Shown piece by piece: positions 11,617-22,535 of a DNA stretch of 64,000 bases. Both the position numbers and the translations under genes were made by a program. The notes beneath the pieces were generated by a model. The model was not told where the DNA came from and made no database searches. It saw nothing but the letters and a program-made list of their open reading frames with translations. Origin of the DNA: Bufo bufo (Eukaryota > Chordata > Amphibia > Anura > Bufonidae); contig NC_053390.1 in NCBI RefSeq assembly GCF_905171765.1, positions 590,110,293-590,174,292 of the forward strand, given 5' to 3'. Numbering within the stretch: position 1 is the first letter of the stretch; the number at the start of each line of letters is the position of its first letter.

Positions 11617-12409
11617 CTCCATGGGTTTCCATGTTCAGTTTTTTATGCAGTTTTTGAAGCCAAATACAGGAATGGATCACATATGGTGGACACATATATG
11701 CGAAATGTGACTTTTTCTCCTTTTGAATCCACTCATGGCTTGAAAAATGTTGTGAAAAACCTTGAATGGGGAAACCCAGCCTAAGAGCATATGATCTTAA
11801 TTAATAATTAATGATGTTTGCTCAATACACATGCTGGAGATTTCTTTTAAATGGGTTAAAAATAAAAACAAAACAGCAGGGCACTTAGAATAAAACAAAA
11901 TTCTCACTTTCCTGAACCTCCTCTATTGTAGTGCTGCAGCTCCTGTACTGCTGTTCCATACTCTCCTCTGGGCTTTGTTGTCCTGACTGGACAGTACGTG
12001 ACTGCTGCACTGGCCTCAACGGTATAAGGCAAGACACTGCTAAAGTAGCAAAGTGGTCATGTGCAGTATACAGGTACATCATAAGTGCAGTCAAAACATT
12101 GTTACGTGTATAGGGGCAGAGGAACAGCCCCTTGATGCCAGACAGAAACCAAAGAGGACTGTGCCGGATTTCAGCATGGGAAATAGTCCACTGGGAGATA
12201 CTTAACACCTCTTACTTCCTGCCCGATCAATTAAAGGCTAGGTGGGGATAGGAGATAGCTGTTTTTTGAACATTTATGTTTATCAGATAGATATACAGTG
12301 GACAGACGCGGGACACAAGAGGATAGTAGTAGTAGTAGTAGTAGTAGTAGTAGAGGCCTGATGACGGTAGTAGTCCTCACGGTGGCTTGGGTCCTTGCTA
12401 GTCCCTGAG
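11617..12409. other. Unassigned, with a MITE-like repeat and a TAG microsatellite
   Basis: A short repeat at about 11635-11785 (TTTTTGAAGCCAAATACAGG ... CCACTCATGGCTTG ... CAGCC then TAA) is related to those near 45515-45705 and 46430-46580. (TAG)10 lies at 12324-12353. No gene seen. Confidence 0.5.
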
Positions 12410-12920
12410 CTGGTGCACATTAAAGGGAGGACGCACCAAGTTTTTCTCCAGGCACACCCTGGTTTTAGGGGTTCTCCTGCCTGGTGGTGATTCAGGGTGC
12501 CCTTGGTGTTAATGGCTGCCAGGGGTGCAAGGCAGGGCTCCTATGAAGTGCCAAAAGGCAACGCGATATTGTGGCAATACGAAGGCTGTTGCATGCAATA
12601 ATGAGGCCAGTTTTGCATTAAACAACCGTAAACAATAAAGTTTAAATATAGCAGACACAATCTTTACCATGCATGGAACAGCATATCCTATACAGGTAGC
12701 AGTTTCCACAGTTGTTAAAGCAACATTATATCTGGGGGCCCTAATCAGGGCAGCCAGCCAGGAATTGCTGTTTCTGGCAGTGGTTACCTTTCTGTCCACA
12801 ACTGTATCTGGATCCTTAGGATGTAAATACAGTTGAAAGTTGTGGCCCAGGGTGATTCTACTTCTACTGCCTGAGATGCTAACTGAAATGGTGCCCCCTG
12901 TGCCAAATTATCAATCTAAC
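12410..12920. repeat. LTR-like dispersed repeat, copy A
   Basis: Blocks such as GGCACACCCTGGTTTTAGGG, CTGCCTGGTGGTG and CAGGGGTGCAAGGCAGGG match, with divergence, the segment starting at 19245. The stretch has no coding and no clear ends. An LTR of an unclassified retroelement is my best guess, by style only. Confidence 0.4.
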
Positions 12921-13299
12921 TCATCCCCCCAGCCCTACTGCTAAAGACTAGTGTTGAGCGAGCATGCATACATGCATACCTGTTCGGCTCGAGCATCGAT
13001 ATGCTCGGCACATGGCGGTACTCGGCCGAGTACCGCATGTGCTTGAACGCCATGCTCGAGTCTCCTTCCCGCACGTTTTGCAGCTGCTAAGCAGCCAATA
13101 AACGTGCAGGTATGTGCTGCCATCACTGTAATGCCAGTAGCCATGTTGGCTACTGGCATTACAGTGATTAGCTGGCCGGAACGCACCATCGGGTGCTATA
13201 TAGCACCCGATGACACGGGTTCAACTTATTGCGAGTCAGGAAGAGCTGCGGTTAGGAAGGGACAGATAGTGTAGGAAGTTTGTGATCGCAATTTATTCA

Positions 13300-13815
13300 A
13301 TTTTAAAATGTTTCAAAGACTCAAAAGTTCCTTTAAGCACTATTGCGTGTGGTGGCAGCAATTTAATCTTGCAAAGTAGTCAGATTTTTTTTCCCATACT
13401 TTGCGATTCTTTTTCTATAGAGTGTGTCTGCAGTGAGTTGTGACATCTGTTCAGCAATACCTTCTGTGTGTCAGGGACCGAGATAGGAAAAATATTATTG
13501 AAAGCAATTATATTTTTTCCATAATTTATCCACATTTTTCCAATAAACTGCCCCTGCAGTGAATTGTCACATCTGTGCTGCAATAGCGTGTGTGTGTGTC
13601 AGGCCCAGATACTGGGACAAATATTAGCGAAAACAATTATATTTTCTCCATAATTTATCCACATTTTTCCTATAAACGGTCCCTGCAGTGAATTGTTACA
13701 TCTGTGCTGCAATAGCGTGTGTGTGTCAGGCCCAGATATTGGGAAAAATATTAGCGAAAACCATTATATTTTTTCCATAATTTATCCACATTTTTCCTAT
13801 AAACAGTCCCTTATA
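13300..13815. repeat. Subterminal tandem repeats, period 126-129 bp
   Basis: Three copies of a block with CTGCAGTGAATTGT, ACATCTGTGCTGCAATAGCG, TGTGTGTCAG and CATAATTTATCCACATTTTT occur upstream of the hAT coding region; CTGCAGTGA recurs at 13428, 13554 and 13683. Tandem subterminal repeats can be transposase-binding sites in hAT elements, but that role is inferred here. Confidence 0.85.
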
Positions 13816-13831
13816 ACATATAACATTTGAT

Positions 13832-16800
13832 ATGAAAAAGGCGAGCATTAAGGGACGGGGAAGTGGCTGTGATGCTGATGGTGCACTCAGAGGCCGTGGC
13901 CCTGTGTGCGGTGAAACTGTGACTGCTTCCAGAGCACAAAAAATACAATCATCTAAGATACCTAACTTCATGTCCCAGTTTTCAGGGCGGCGCAGGACAC
14001 CACTCTTGAAGTCAGCCCGGTGCGAGCAGGTGGTCGGTTGGATTGCAGCAGATAGTGCTTCCAGTCGGTTAAGCACCACTCTGTCTTCCACCAAGTCCAG
14101 TCTCAGTAGCCAGGAGTCTGGTCCACACAATCCTCACCCTGATCCTCCTTCCTCCCACCATTTACATTCTGACCAAAAAAGTGATCCCACACTCGGATAT
14201 TCTGAGGACCTCTTTGCATCGCCATTAATTGATCGCCATTAATTGATTTGGCCCTCTCGCCAAGCACGCTTGAAGAGGGACCTGAGATCTTGTGCCCTGA
14301 TTCCCAACCTCTTGAGCATCCAGAGTCACAAGAACATGACGCTGGGGAATGGCAATTAGTGTTTAATGAGGTGGATGATGATGAGACACAGTTGCCAATG
14401 ACTCAACCGCAATTACAGTCTCAAAAGGTTGAGGAAGAGGATGACAAACAGTTGTCAATCACTGAGGTTGTGGTTAGGTCAACAAATCATGAGGATGATC
14501 AGAGTGAGGAAGTGGGAGAGGAGGTGCTGGACGACGAGGTCACTGACACAACCTGGGAAGGTGGAAACAAGCTGAGTGAGGAGAGCAGTACAGAGGGGGA
14601 GGGATCCGCAGCACTGCAACAGTCTGGATGAGGCAGTGGGGTGGCAAAAGGTAGAAGGCGGGCACCACCGAACAGGTCCGCAACTGTTTCATGGAGCACC
14701 CCCTTGCGTAAATCTCCCTTGCCAAGGGGTTGGTGTTCGGCAGTATGGCGCTTTTTTGAGGAAAGTGCAGATGACAAATAAATAGTAGTTTGCAACCTGT
14801 GCCACACCAAAATTAACACTAGCAACCTCACCACCACCAGCATGATCCGCATCGTGTCATCAAAGCACCCTAATAGGTGGGCCGAACGCCTGGGTCCACA
14901 ATTTGTGTCTGCAAGTCACAAAACTGCCTCCTCTTCCCCTGTGTTACGTGCTGGCCAATTCTCTGTCCAAGACGCAGGTCCGGATGCCTCCCACCCTGCA
15001 CCTGGAACTTTGCAAGCACCATCAGCAACCACATCCACTTCCCTGTCCCAGCGCTGCATCCAAATGTCATTACCCCAGGCATTTAAACGCAAGCGCAAAT
15101 ACCCAGCCACCCACCCACAGGCCATAGCACTAAATGCGCAGCTCTCCAAATTACTGGCCCTGGAAATGTTGCCATTTAGGCTTGTGGACACTGAGGCCTT
15201 TCGCAGCCTGATGTCGACGGCCGGCCCTCATTACGCAATCGCCTGCTGCCACTATTTTTCAAGGTGTTCCGTGCCAGCCTTACACCAACATGTGTCCCTT
15301 AACATCACATGTGCCCTGACCAATGCAGTTACTGGGAAGGTTCACTTAACCTCAGACACATGGACAAGTGCTTTCGGCCAGGGACACTACATTTCCCTGA
15401 CGGCACACTGGGTGAAGGTTGTGGAGGCCAGGAGCGACTCGTACCCTGGGATGGCACAGGTGCTAACGATGCCAAGGTTTGCGGGCCCCAATTCCATCAG
15501 GATTTCCGCCACCACCTACGTTAGTGGCTCCAACCCCAACTTCTCCTCCTCCACCTCCTCCTCCACTTCCACCTCCGAAGTATCCGTGTGCAGCACCAGT
15601 CAGTCATCAGTCGGTAGCTGGAAGCAGTGTAGCACTGCAGTGGGGAAGCAGCAACAGGTCGTGCTGAAGCTGATCTGCCTAGGTGACAAACAGCACACTG
15701 CCGCAGAGCTGTGGCAGGGGATAAGAGACCAGACTGAGCTGTACCTCTCGCCACTCAACCTAGAACCAGGCATGGTTGTATCTGATAATGGCCGTAACTT
15801 GGTGGCGACTTTGGAACTCGGCAACCTTAGACACATCCTATGCCTTGCCCACGTATTCAACCTTGTGGTTTAGCGGTTTCTAAAAACATACCCCAATTTG
15901 CCTGACCTACTGGTGAAGGTGCGCCGCGTGTGTGCACATTTCCGCAAGTCACCAACAGCTTCAGCCGGTCTGTCAACGCTGCAGCAGCGCTTGAAATTGC
16001 CAGCTCAGCTGTTGTGCGACGTGAGCATGCGCTGGAACTCCACGTTCCACATGTTGGCCAGGCTTTGTGAGCAGCAGAGGGCAGTTGTGGAATACCAGCT
16101 GCAACATGGTCATCGCCTTTCCAGTCAGCTTCCACTATTCACAAGCAAGGAGTGGGCATGGATATCTGACCTCTGTGAGGTTTTACGCAACTTTGAGGAA
16201 TCAACACAGATGGTGAGAGGCGATAACACTATTATCAGCATCACCATCCCACTTCTGTGTACTCTCAAACGCTCGCTGCTCACAATTAAGGACGAAGCTT
16301 TGCATGTGGAAGAGGTGGAAATGGGGGAAGACATTACACAGGTTGATGATAGCCAGACCACCCTCAGTTCGTCTTCTCAGCGCGAATTGGAGGCTGAAGA
16401 GGAGGAGGAGGAGCAGGAAACAGTTGCCTCCGCTACAGAGGGTAGTACCCATGGAAGTTTAATTCCATCTGTTCAGCGTGGGTGGGCAGAAGAGGAGGAA
16501 GAGGATGAGGAAATTGGGAGTGATCCTCCTGATGACGACAGTGAAGTCTTGCCTGTTGGTACTCTGGCACACATGGCTGACTTCATGTTAGGCTGCCTTT
16601 CCCATGACCCGCGCGTTATACGCATTTTAAACAACACGGATTACTGGTTGTTCACCCTTCTCGACCCCAGCTATAAAGAGAACTTCTCATCTTTCACTCC
16701 TCTGGTGGAGAGGACGAGCAAAATGGTGCAATACCAGAAGATCCTTGTTAAAAAATTGCTCCAAAAATTTCCATCTGATAACGCTGGCTACAGAGTCCAT

Positions 16801-17220
16801 ACTTCCTTGGCCAACCGAGGAGGGGAGACAAGGGGAACACACAGCAGTTCCAACAGAGGCAGGGCAACACCAAAGCCTGGGACAGTTTCATGAAATCCCG
16901 CCAGCACCCTTCCAAAATTTTGGAAGATGGTGAAGGAGTACATAGCAGACCGAGTTAGCTTCCTCAATGATCCCTTAGTGCCTTACAGCTATTGGATGTC
17001 CAAGCTGGACACGTGGCATGAACTGGCGCTCAACCCTTTGGAGGTGCTGGCCTGCCCTGCCGCTAGCTTTTTGTCTGAGCGTGTATTTAGTGCTACTGGT
17101 GGCATTATAACAGATAAGCCTATCCGCCTGTCAACTGAAAATGCTGACAGGTTGACTCATATAAAAATGAACAAAGCCTCGATTGACCATGACTTCTCAA
17201 CTCCACCAGAGGAATGCTGA
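13832..17220 (+). pseudogene. hAT (ZBED-type) transposase, nearly intact but dead
   Basis: One long reading frame of about 1,125 codons. Visible parts: a BED zinc-finger region at about 14755-14870 (VVCNLCHTK with SSKHP; the expected first His of the finger reads Ile); the hAT catalytic core with an early acidic motif LTSDTWTS (about 15350) and VVSDNGRN (about 15778); RWNSTFHML (about 16030); an acidic Glu-rich insert (16370-16530); and the C-terminal dimerisation segment SFLSERVFSATGG (about 17068-17106). Lesions: a 14-bp direct duplication at 14221-14248 (CGCCATTAATTGAT twice) shifts the frame, and in-frame stops lie at 14629, 14779, 15871 and 16891. All pieces after 14248 share one frame. 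The protein would cut and paste its own element. Confidence 0.85.
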
Positions 17221-17252
17221 TGAACATAAAGGAATGCTGTAAATTTCCAGCA

Positions 17253-17333
17253 TTCACCCCATAAGACGCAGGGGCACTTTCCCCCCACTTTTGAAGGGGG
17301 GGAGTGCGTCTTATGGGGCGAAAAATACGGTAA
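17253..17333. repeat. Short palindromic repeat
   Basis: CCCCATAAGACGCA at the left pairs with TGCGTCTTATGGGG at the right around a C-run/G-run stem, followed by CGAAAAATACGGTAA. It sits exactly between the truncated hAT and the truncated Tc1, so it may be a later insertion or a deletion junction. Confidence 0.7.
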
Positions 17334-18266
17334 TTCTTGACCATTCCTCTTTACAGAACTGTTTCAGTTCAGCAATATTCTTGGGATGTCTGGTGTGAAT
17401 CGCTTTCTTGAGGTCATGCCACAGCATCTCAATCAGGTTGAGGTCAGGACTCTGACTGGGCCACTCCAGAAGGCGTATTTTCTTCTGTTTAAGCCATTCT
17501 GTTGTTGATTTACTTCTATGCTTTGGGTCGTTGTCCTGTTGCAACACCAATCTCTTCTGTTGAGCTCCAGCTGGTGGACAGATGGCCTTAAGTTCTCCTG
17601 CAAAATGTCTTGATAAACTTGGGAATTCATTTTTCCTTCGATGATAGCAATCCGTCCAGGCCCTGACGCAGCAAAGCAGCCCCAAACCATGATGCCCCCA
17701 CCACCATACTTCACAGTTGGGATGAGGTTTTGATGTTGGTGTGCTGTGCCTCTTTTTCGCCACACATTGTGTTGTGTGCTTCTTCAAAAAACTCAACTTT
17801 GATTTTATCTGTCCACAGAATATTTTGCCAGTACTGCTGTGGAACATCTAGGTGCTCTTGTGCAAACTGTAAACGTGCAGCAATGTTTTTTTTTAGACAG
17901 CAGTGGCTTCCTCTGTGGTATCCCATGAAATCCATTCTTGTTTAGTGTTTTACGTATAGTAGATTCGCTAACAGGGATGTTAGCATATACCAGAGACTTT
18001 TGTAAGTCTTTAGCTGACACTCTAGGATTCTTCTTCACCTCATTGAGTAGTCTGCACTGTGCTCTTGCAGTCATCTTTACAGAACGGCCACTCCGAGGGA
18101 GAGTAGCAGCAGTGCTGCACTTTCTCCATTTATAGACAATTTGTCTTACCGTGGACTGATGAACAGCAATGCTTTTGGAGATACTTTTATAACTCTTTCC
18201 AGCTTTATGCAAGTCAACAATTCTTAATGGTAGGTCTTCTGAGAGCTCTTTTGTGCGAGGCATCAT
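17334..18266 (-). pseudogene. Tc1-like DD34E transposase, frameshifted and C-truncated
   Basis: The start at 18266 gives [20 protein letters not shown], a paired-type helix-turn-helix DNA-binding region ([12 protein letters not shown]) with the GRS-like linker (RSGRSVKMT). After frame changes near 17900, 17780 and 17600 the catalytic region is readable: WTDKIKVEF holds the first Asp, QDNDPKH the second, and [18 protein letters not shown] the Glu, at the spacing of DD34E Tc1 enzymes. At least three frameshifts and a missing C-terminus make it non-functional. Confidence 0.85.
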
Positions 18267-18644
18267 TCACATCAGGCAATGCTTCTTGTGAAAAGCAAAC
18301 CCAGAACTGGTGTGTGTGTTTTTTATAGGGCAGGGCAACTGTAACAATCACCTCCAATCTCATCTCATTGATTGGACTCCAGTTGGCTGACACCTCACTC
18401 CAATTAGATCTTGGAGATGTCAATAGTCTAGGGGTTCACATACTTTTTCCACCTGCACTGTGAATGTTTACATGGTGTGTTCAATAAAAACATGGTAACA
18501 TTTAATTCTTTGTGTGTTATTAGTTTAAGCAGACTGTGATTGTCTATTGTTGTGACTTAGATGAAGATCAAATCACATTTTATGACCAATTTGTGCAGAA
18601 ATCCATATCATTCCAAAGGGTTCACATACTTTTCCTTGCAACTG
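17334..18644 (-). mobile_element. Tc1-like element (IR/DR type), 3'-truncated
   Basis: Its 5' terminus (right side) reads CAGTTGCAAGGAAAAGTATG on the minus strand, next to a TA target site at 18645-18646. The motif GTATGTGAACCC recurs about 187 bp inward (near 18435-18450), so the terminus has the outer-plus-inner direct-repeat layout of Sleeping Beauty-like Tc1 elements. The other end is missing: coding sequence breaks off at about 17334. Confidence 0.85.
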
Positions 18645-18654
18645 TAGCTCTCTC

Positions 18655-18741
18655 TGTTTATCTATCCTGTCTATCTATCCATCTATCTATCTATCTATCT
18701 ATCTATCTACAATCATCTATCGATTATCTGTCTATCTATCT
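18655..18741. repeat. (ATCT)n microsatellite, imperfect
   Basis: A CTAT/ATCT tetranucleotide run with interruptions (CCTG, ACAATC, GATT) ends at the left arm of the palindrome. Confidence 0.95.
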
Positions 18742-18953
18742 AGAAGACAAATAATGAGGCAGCATTTCAAATGAGGTAAAGGGTGGCAGACCCGTTTATT
18801 ACCCCTCTAGCAACGTTTCAGCCCAGCTCAATGGGGCCTTTGTCAAGCTTGACAAAGGCCCCATTGAGCTGGGCTGAAACGTTGCTAGAGGGGTAATAAA
18901 CGGGTCTGCCACCCTTTACCTCCTTTGGAGTGCTGCCTCATTATTTGTCTTCT
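18742..18953. repeat. 212-bp palindrome with zero spacer
   Basis: The two arms AGAAGACAAATAATGAGGCA... and ...TGCCTCATTATTTGTCTTCT are reverse complements over their whole length; the centre is TGTCAAGCTTGACA, so the arms meet without a loop. Only a few mismatches occur, about 23-40 bp from the outer ends. It carries GCAACGTTTCAGCCCAGC twice in opposite orientation. No coding. Confidence 0.95.
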
Positions 18954-19044
18954 GGAAGTTATCTATGGACTTTGCTGCCTACTGTCCCTGAGGAATTGCA
19001 CCCGACTTTCACTGTTGCTGTGCTGCTGTTGGTCTTTGCTTTTG

Positions 19045-19046
19045 TA

Positions 19047-19093
<47 letters not shown>

Positions 19094-19106
19094 TTATCTA
19101 TTTAGG
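19045..19106. repeat. (TATC)n microsatellite
   Basis: About 15 copies of TATC, ending in TATTTATCTATTTA. Confidence 0.97.
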
Positions 19107-19244
19107 TCTTATTGCTCTGTAGTATTGCAGAAAGCCCAGGAAGAGGGAGGGGAGGACGGGAGTGGTAGTGTCTCTAGCAATGATAGTTGTGCACAAGCAT
19201 CGCAGTGACAATCCTCACACTGATGCTCCCTAGGGTCATGCAGT

Positions 19245-19775
19245 GTTAGGAGGGTGCTCCCTTTCTTCCTTCGGTGCACACCCTAGTTTTGGGACCCTGC
19301 CTGGTGGTAGCAGGGGGTGCACTTTCTGTTAATTGTTTTGGCAGGGTGCAAGGAAGGAGTGTGGATAAAGGTACAATGGCTGGCAAATGGTGATGGAGTC
19401 AGTGACCAGGCCAGCTGATGCAAATAAATTGGTCTGTCTTTACCAAAGTGCAGAAAAGGAGTAGTAGTACATACGACAGTATCAAGGCACAATTCCAACA
19501 GCAGTTCACAGTACAATTCTTTCCCAAAAGCAGCAAATGAATAGCAGCAATGATGGGAGTTGTGGTACTCCTTCTACATGCCTTTCTAAAGTCTCTCCTC
19601 AGAACCAGTATAATATTCTGTAATTCCCAGGCTGAGCTGTACAGAATTACAATATGGTTGTCCAAACCGTTTCAAAATGTGGATGGGTGGGTCACCCATA
19701 ATACCTTGCTGACTGGCTTCAATGCATGGCCTTACTGATTCTCAACCTTCTAATATTTCTTTCTCTTTCTAGAAC
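19245..19775. repeat. LTR-like dispersed repeat, copy B, left part
   Basis: GTGCACACCCTAGTTTTGGG, CTGCCTGGTGGTAGCAGGGG and GGCAGGGTGCAAGGAAGG match copy A at 12410. It is interrupted by the solo LTR at 19776; sequence after 20379 may be its continuation. Confidence 0.4.
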
Positions 19776-20378
19776 CGTCACTGTGCGGTGTGGGTAGACA
19801 ACTCCACACCGAACACAAGAGGGAAGGAAAAAGGAACTAGGCCTGGAAACTAAGGAAAGGGGAAAAGTCACCACCTAGTGAATCCCTAAACTGAGCTCTG
19901 ACTACTATCAGTATGAACAGACCTTGAAGGTAGGAATGTTCATACACTGTAACCTAAGGCCCTATCTGACCCTAAAGGGCCCTGGAAATAGTGTCAGGAC
20001 AAGAGATTACCTGTTCCTTCTCAGCTAAAGGAAAAGGAAACTCCCTCAGCCCTAATACCAAAAGGTAGGGGAAAACAACAAACAAGAAATAAAGAAAAGA
20101 CACTTAACTCCGAAGTATGCGGACAAGCAGGAACTCAGAGGAGAACCAACACCAGCACTTCCAACATCCAAAAGGAGCTATCAACCGCATAGCATGATGG
20201 GTGAGGTCAGACTTAATAGAGGAGCTGGAATGACCACTTAAGCTACACCTGAGATCAGAGGCGTGGTCATACCCAGCAACAACACAGAAGCAAGTGAAAC
20301 CAGAGAGGCTGTAAGATCACATCACGTGCAGCCAGTCTCCTAGATCTTCTAACCACTGTCACAGGGGAGACCATGACA
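19776..20378. mobile_element. Solo LTR, 603 bp, near-perfect 5-bp TSD
   Basis: On the minus strand it starts TGTCATGGTCTCCCC and ends CCGCACAGTGACG (final CA decayed to CG). The flanks AGAAC (19771-19775) and GGAAC (20379-20383) are a 5-bp duplication with one change. TGTCA starts and 5-bp duplications are common for Ty3/gypsy LTRs. Not the same sequence as the LTR at 22027. Confidence 0.7.
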
Positions 20379-20570
20379 GGAACCCTTTTGCGTGAAGCTT
20401 TAGGTGTAGATATCTGAGAGATGATGGTTCTCTGGGACTTAGGCCTAGCCCTGAGGAGTAAGCACATGTAGGTTCTCTCTCTTCCTCAGCTATGCACTCC
20501 CCACTAACTAGGGGGTGGTCCCAAGTCCATCTCCCAGCAACCTCAAAGGTGATGGCATCCATTTTTTGTC

Positions 20571-21678
20571 AGTGTTTCATAAACCACTGGTAGGAGATGG
20601 TCTGGAAATAAATTTTCAGCTGAACAGTCTCTATGGAATATGGATGACGCAAAAAAATGGACACATGGATTTTTCACGAACATATTCATGGATGAAATAT
20701 GGATGGATTTTTTACGGGTGTGAAACAGTCACGAAAATGTGAGCAAGGCCTAAAGCCTCTTTGACACGTCAGAGAATCACAGGTGTGTGCTGTCTATGGT
20801 CTCCACAGACAGCACATGTACCAATTAACTTTAATGTGTTTACTTACACATCAGTGACCTATGGTCAGTGGAAAAGCCACAGAGACATGCACTACTTTAG
20901 CTCAATTATATAGTTTACATATAGTCTTCGACCAAAAAGTTGGGCTGGATCTGGAGCAGGCATATAAATGAATATACTGTAAGCTTCATTATTCAGTTAT
21001 CCTCCCCAACAATCATGACTGATCCACTTTATCTACAAGAAGCATACATCAAATATTCACATGTATCTTAATGAGGGTGAAATGTACAGTAGATAGCTGC
21101 ACCTAGCCTAGCTTCCAGGATATATACTGCGTAACTTGAACTCACTTAGGTTTGCTTTTCTCTTCCCTTTCTTGGTATTTCTGGCATTTCTCTTCTGTCT
21201 ACTAAACTGTTGACCTTCCGGAATAAAAATAATGAATATGTACTTTTGAATGCCATGGGTGTTTTTTTAAAAGATATTTATTTATGGTATTATTTTAGCA
21301 TAAAATCATGTAATACTGAGTCCTCGGCCTAAAAGCTAGAGGAGCTCATACAAAATGTTCATGCATAATCCAAGATGTTGATGTTACCTAATTTTTTATT
21401 CTCTACCTCCTAGGGGGTCATGGCTCATGGAGTTCACTGTTTTTCAGGAAGCGCAATAAGAACATTTATAGAGCTACAGACCCGGGTATTGTTCTACCAC
21501 TGTGCTTGGAACAGTACTAGTGTAATCTTAAATTGTCTTGCGTTACCTTGTTCCTAAACATGGGCTTGACTCATTTGTTTTTTTTTACCATGAAATCAAA
21601 AACAGTCTTCAATGGCTTTTAAAAGGTATGCTTCCTCCTTCTGTAATTTCAATAAACACATCCACATCTTTTAACAAT
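20571..21678. other. Unassigned, with MITE-end fragments
   Basis: Near 20630-20750 a GGATTTTTCACGAACATATTC-like stretch ends GTGAGCAAGGCC then TAA, the right end of a TWA-type MITE whose left end was not found. The rest is AT-rich with no recognised feature. Confidence 0.5.
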
Positions 21679-21682
21679 TTAA

Positions 21683-22026
21683 AGGGAGTCTGTCAACGGT
21701 TTTTAAACTGCTGCCAGCATTAGATAGGGGCTGGGCAAACAGTACAACAGTACAAACATACCTTTTGCAGAACTTTTATGATCAGGAGTAGTGAGAATAT
21801 GAACTTTTATTCTGCCAACTAGTTGTTAGAGAAAGCAGTTGTTGGTGAATGCAGTACAAACATACATTTTGAGGAGCTTTTATCATAAGTGGTAGTGATA
21901 ATATGAACTTTAATTCTGCTAGATTATGCTACCTAAGCGCACAGGAAGGAGAATGACAGCTGTGCTGGTGTTCTGGTTGGATGCTACAGCTGACACTCAG
22001 AGCAGAGAGGAGGGGCGGTAAGCATC
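21683..22026. mobile_element. TTAA-type inverted-repeat element, left part (split by gypsy)
   Basis: It starts AGGGAGTCTGTCAACGG after TTAA (21679-21682). It contains two tandem copies of a block with GTACAAACATAC...GAGTAGTGAGAATATG (about 116 bp apart). The second block is the reverse complement of 25902-25985 (CTTATGATAAAAGCTCCTG), so the right arm lies beyond the gypsy element. Confidence 0.7.
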
Positions 22027-22535
22027 TGTCACGGATGAATTTGCAGATAGCTGGAACTAGTAAATAAACAACCGACTGGCTTGATCCCAAACTAAGGAGC
22101 ATATAGGTGAGCCCTATAAAACCCTAAGAGCTCTCCCTGACTGCTATGCACATGCAAGGGTCTCAATAGTAGACGATTGCATGACCACGTACCTAAGACT
22201 GTGTGACACCTGAAAACCCTATAATAATGAGGGGACACGACCACCGGCTCCCTGCACTTAATACGGACGGAGTCAGGGTCACCTAGAATCAAGCCAGCAA
22301 GGAAACACAATAAAGGAAAGACTTATCTGAGCAAACAGCAGCAGCAGCCTCCAGCAGTGAACACTTCATCCAGGAAGTAGTATAAACCACAAAGTGAGGC
22401 AGTATGGGAGGGAATATAAACGAAGACGAGATGACAGAAGGAAAGGAGATGACAAAGTGAAACCAAAACAAAGAACGTCATACAAGAGGTAGAGAAGAAC
22501 GTCTGTCAGACCATCTCACAGAACTGGCGGTGACA
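22027..22535 (-). mobile_element. 3' LTR of Ty3/gypsy element
   Basis: TGTCACGG...CGGTGACA ends give a 509-bp LTR with the short inverted termini TGTCAC/GTGACA. Just upstream on the coding (minus) strand is a purine-rich tract, AGAGGGAGGGG, at the usual place of the polypurine primer. No second LTR exists in the window. Confidence 0.85.

Larger units (their letters stand above)
12949..17252 (+). mobile_element. hAT element, 3' end lost
   Basis: The left end TAGTGTTGAGCGAGCATG resembles the terminal repeat of common frog hAT elements. It is followed by a subterminal GC-rich stem (CCAGTAGCCATGTTGGCTACTGG), 126-129-bp tandem repeats and the transposase relic. No matching right terminus or 8-bp duplication is visible: after about 17252 the sequence becomes another short palindrome and then a truncated Tc1. 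The autonomous organisation (about 4.3 kb) is otherwise nearly complete. Confidence 0.7.

Noticed and set aside
15521..16452. Antisense open frames within the hAT gene
   Set aside because: Shadows of the plus-strand transposase frame.
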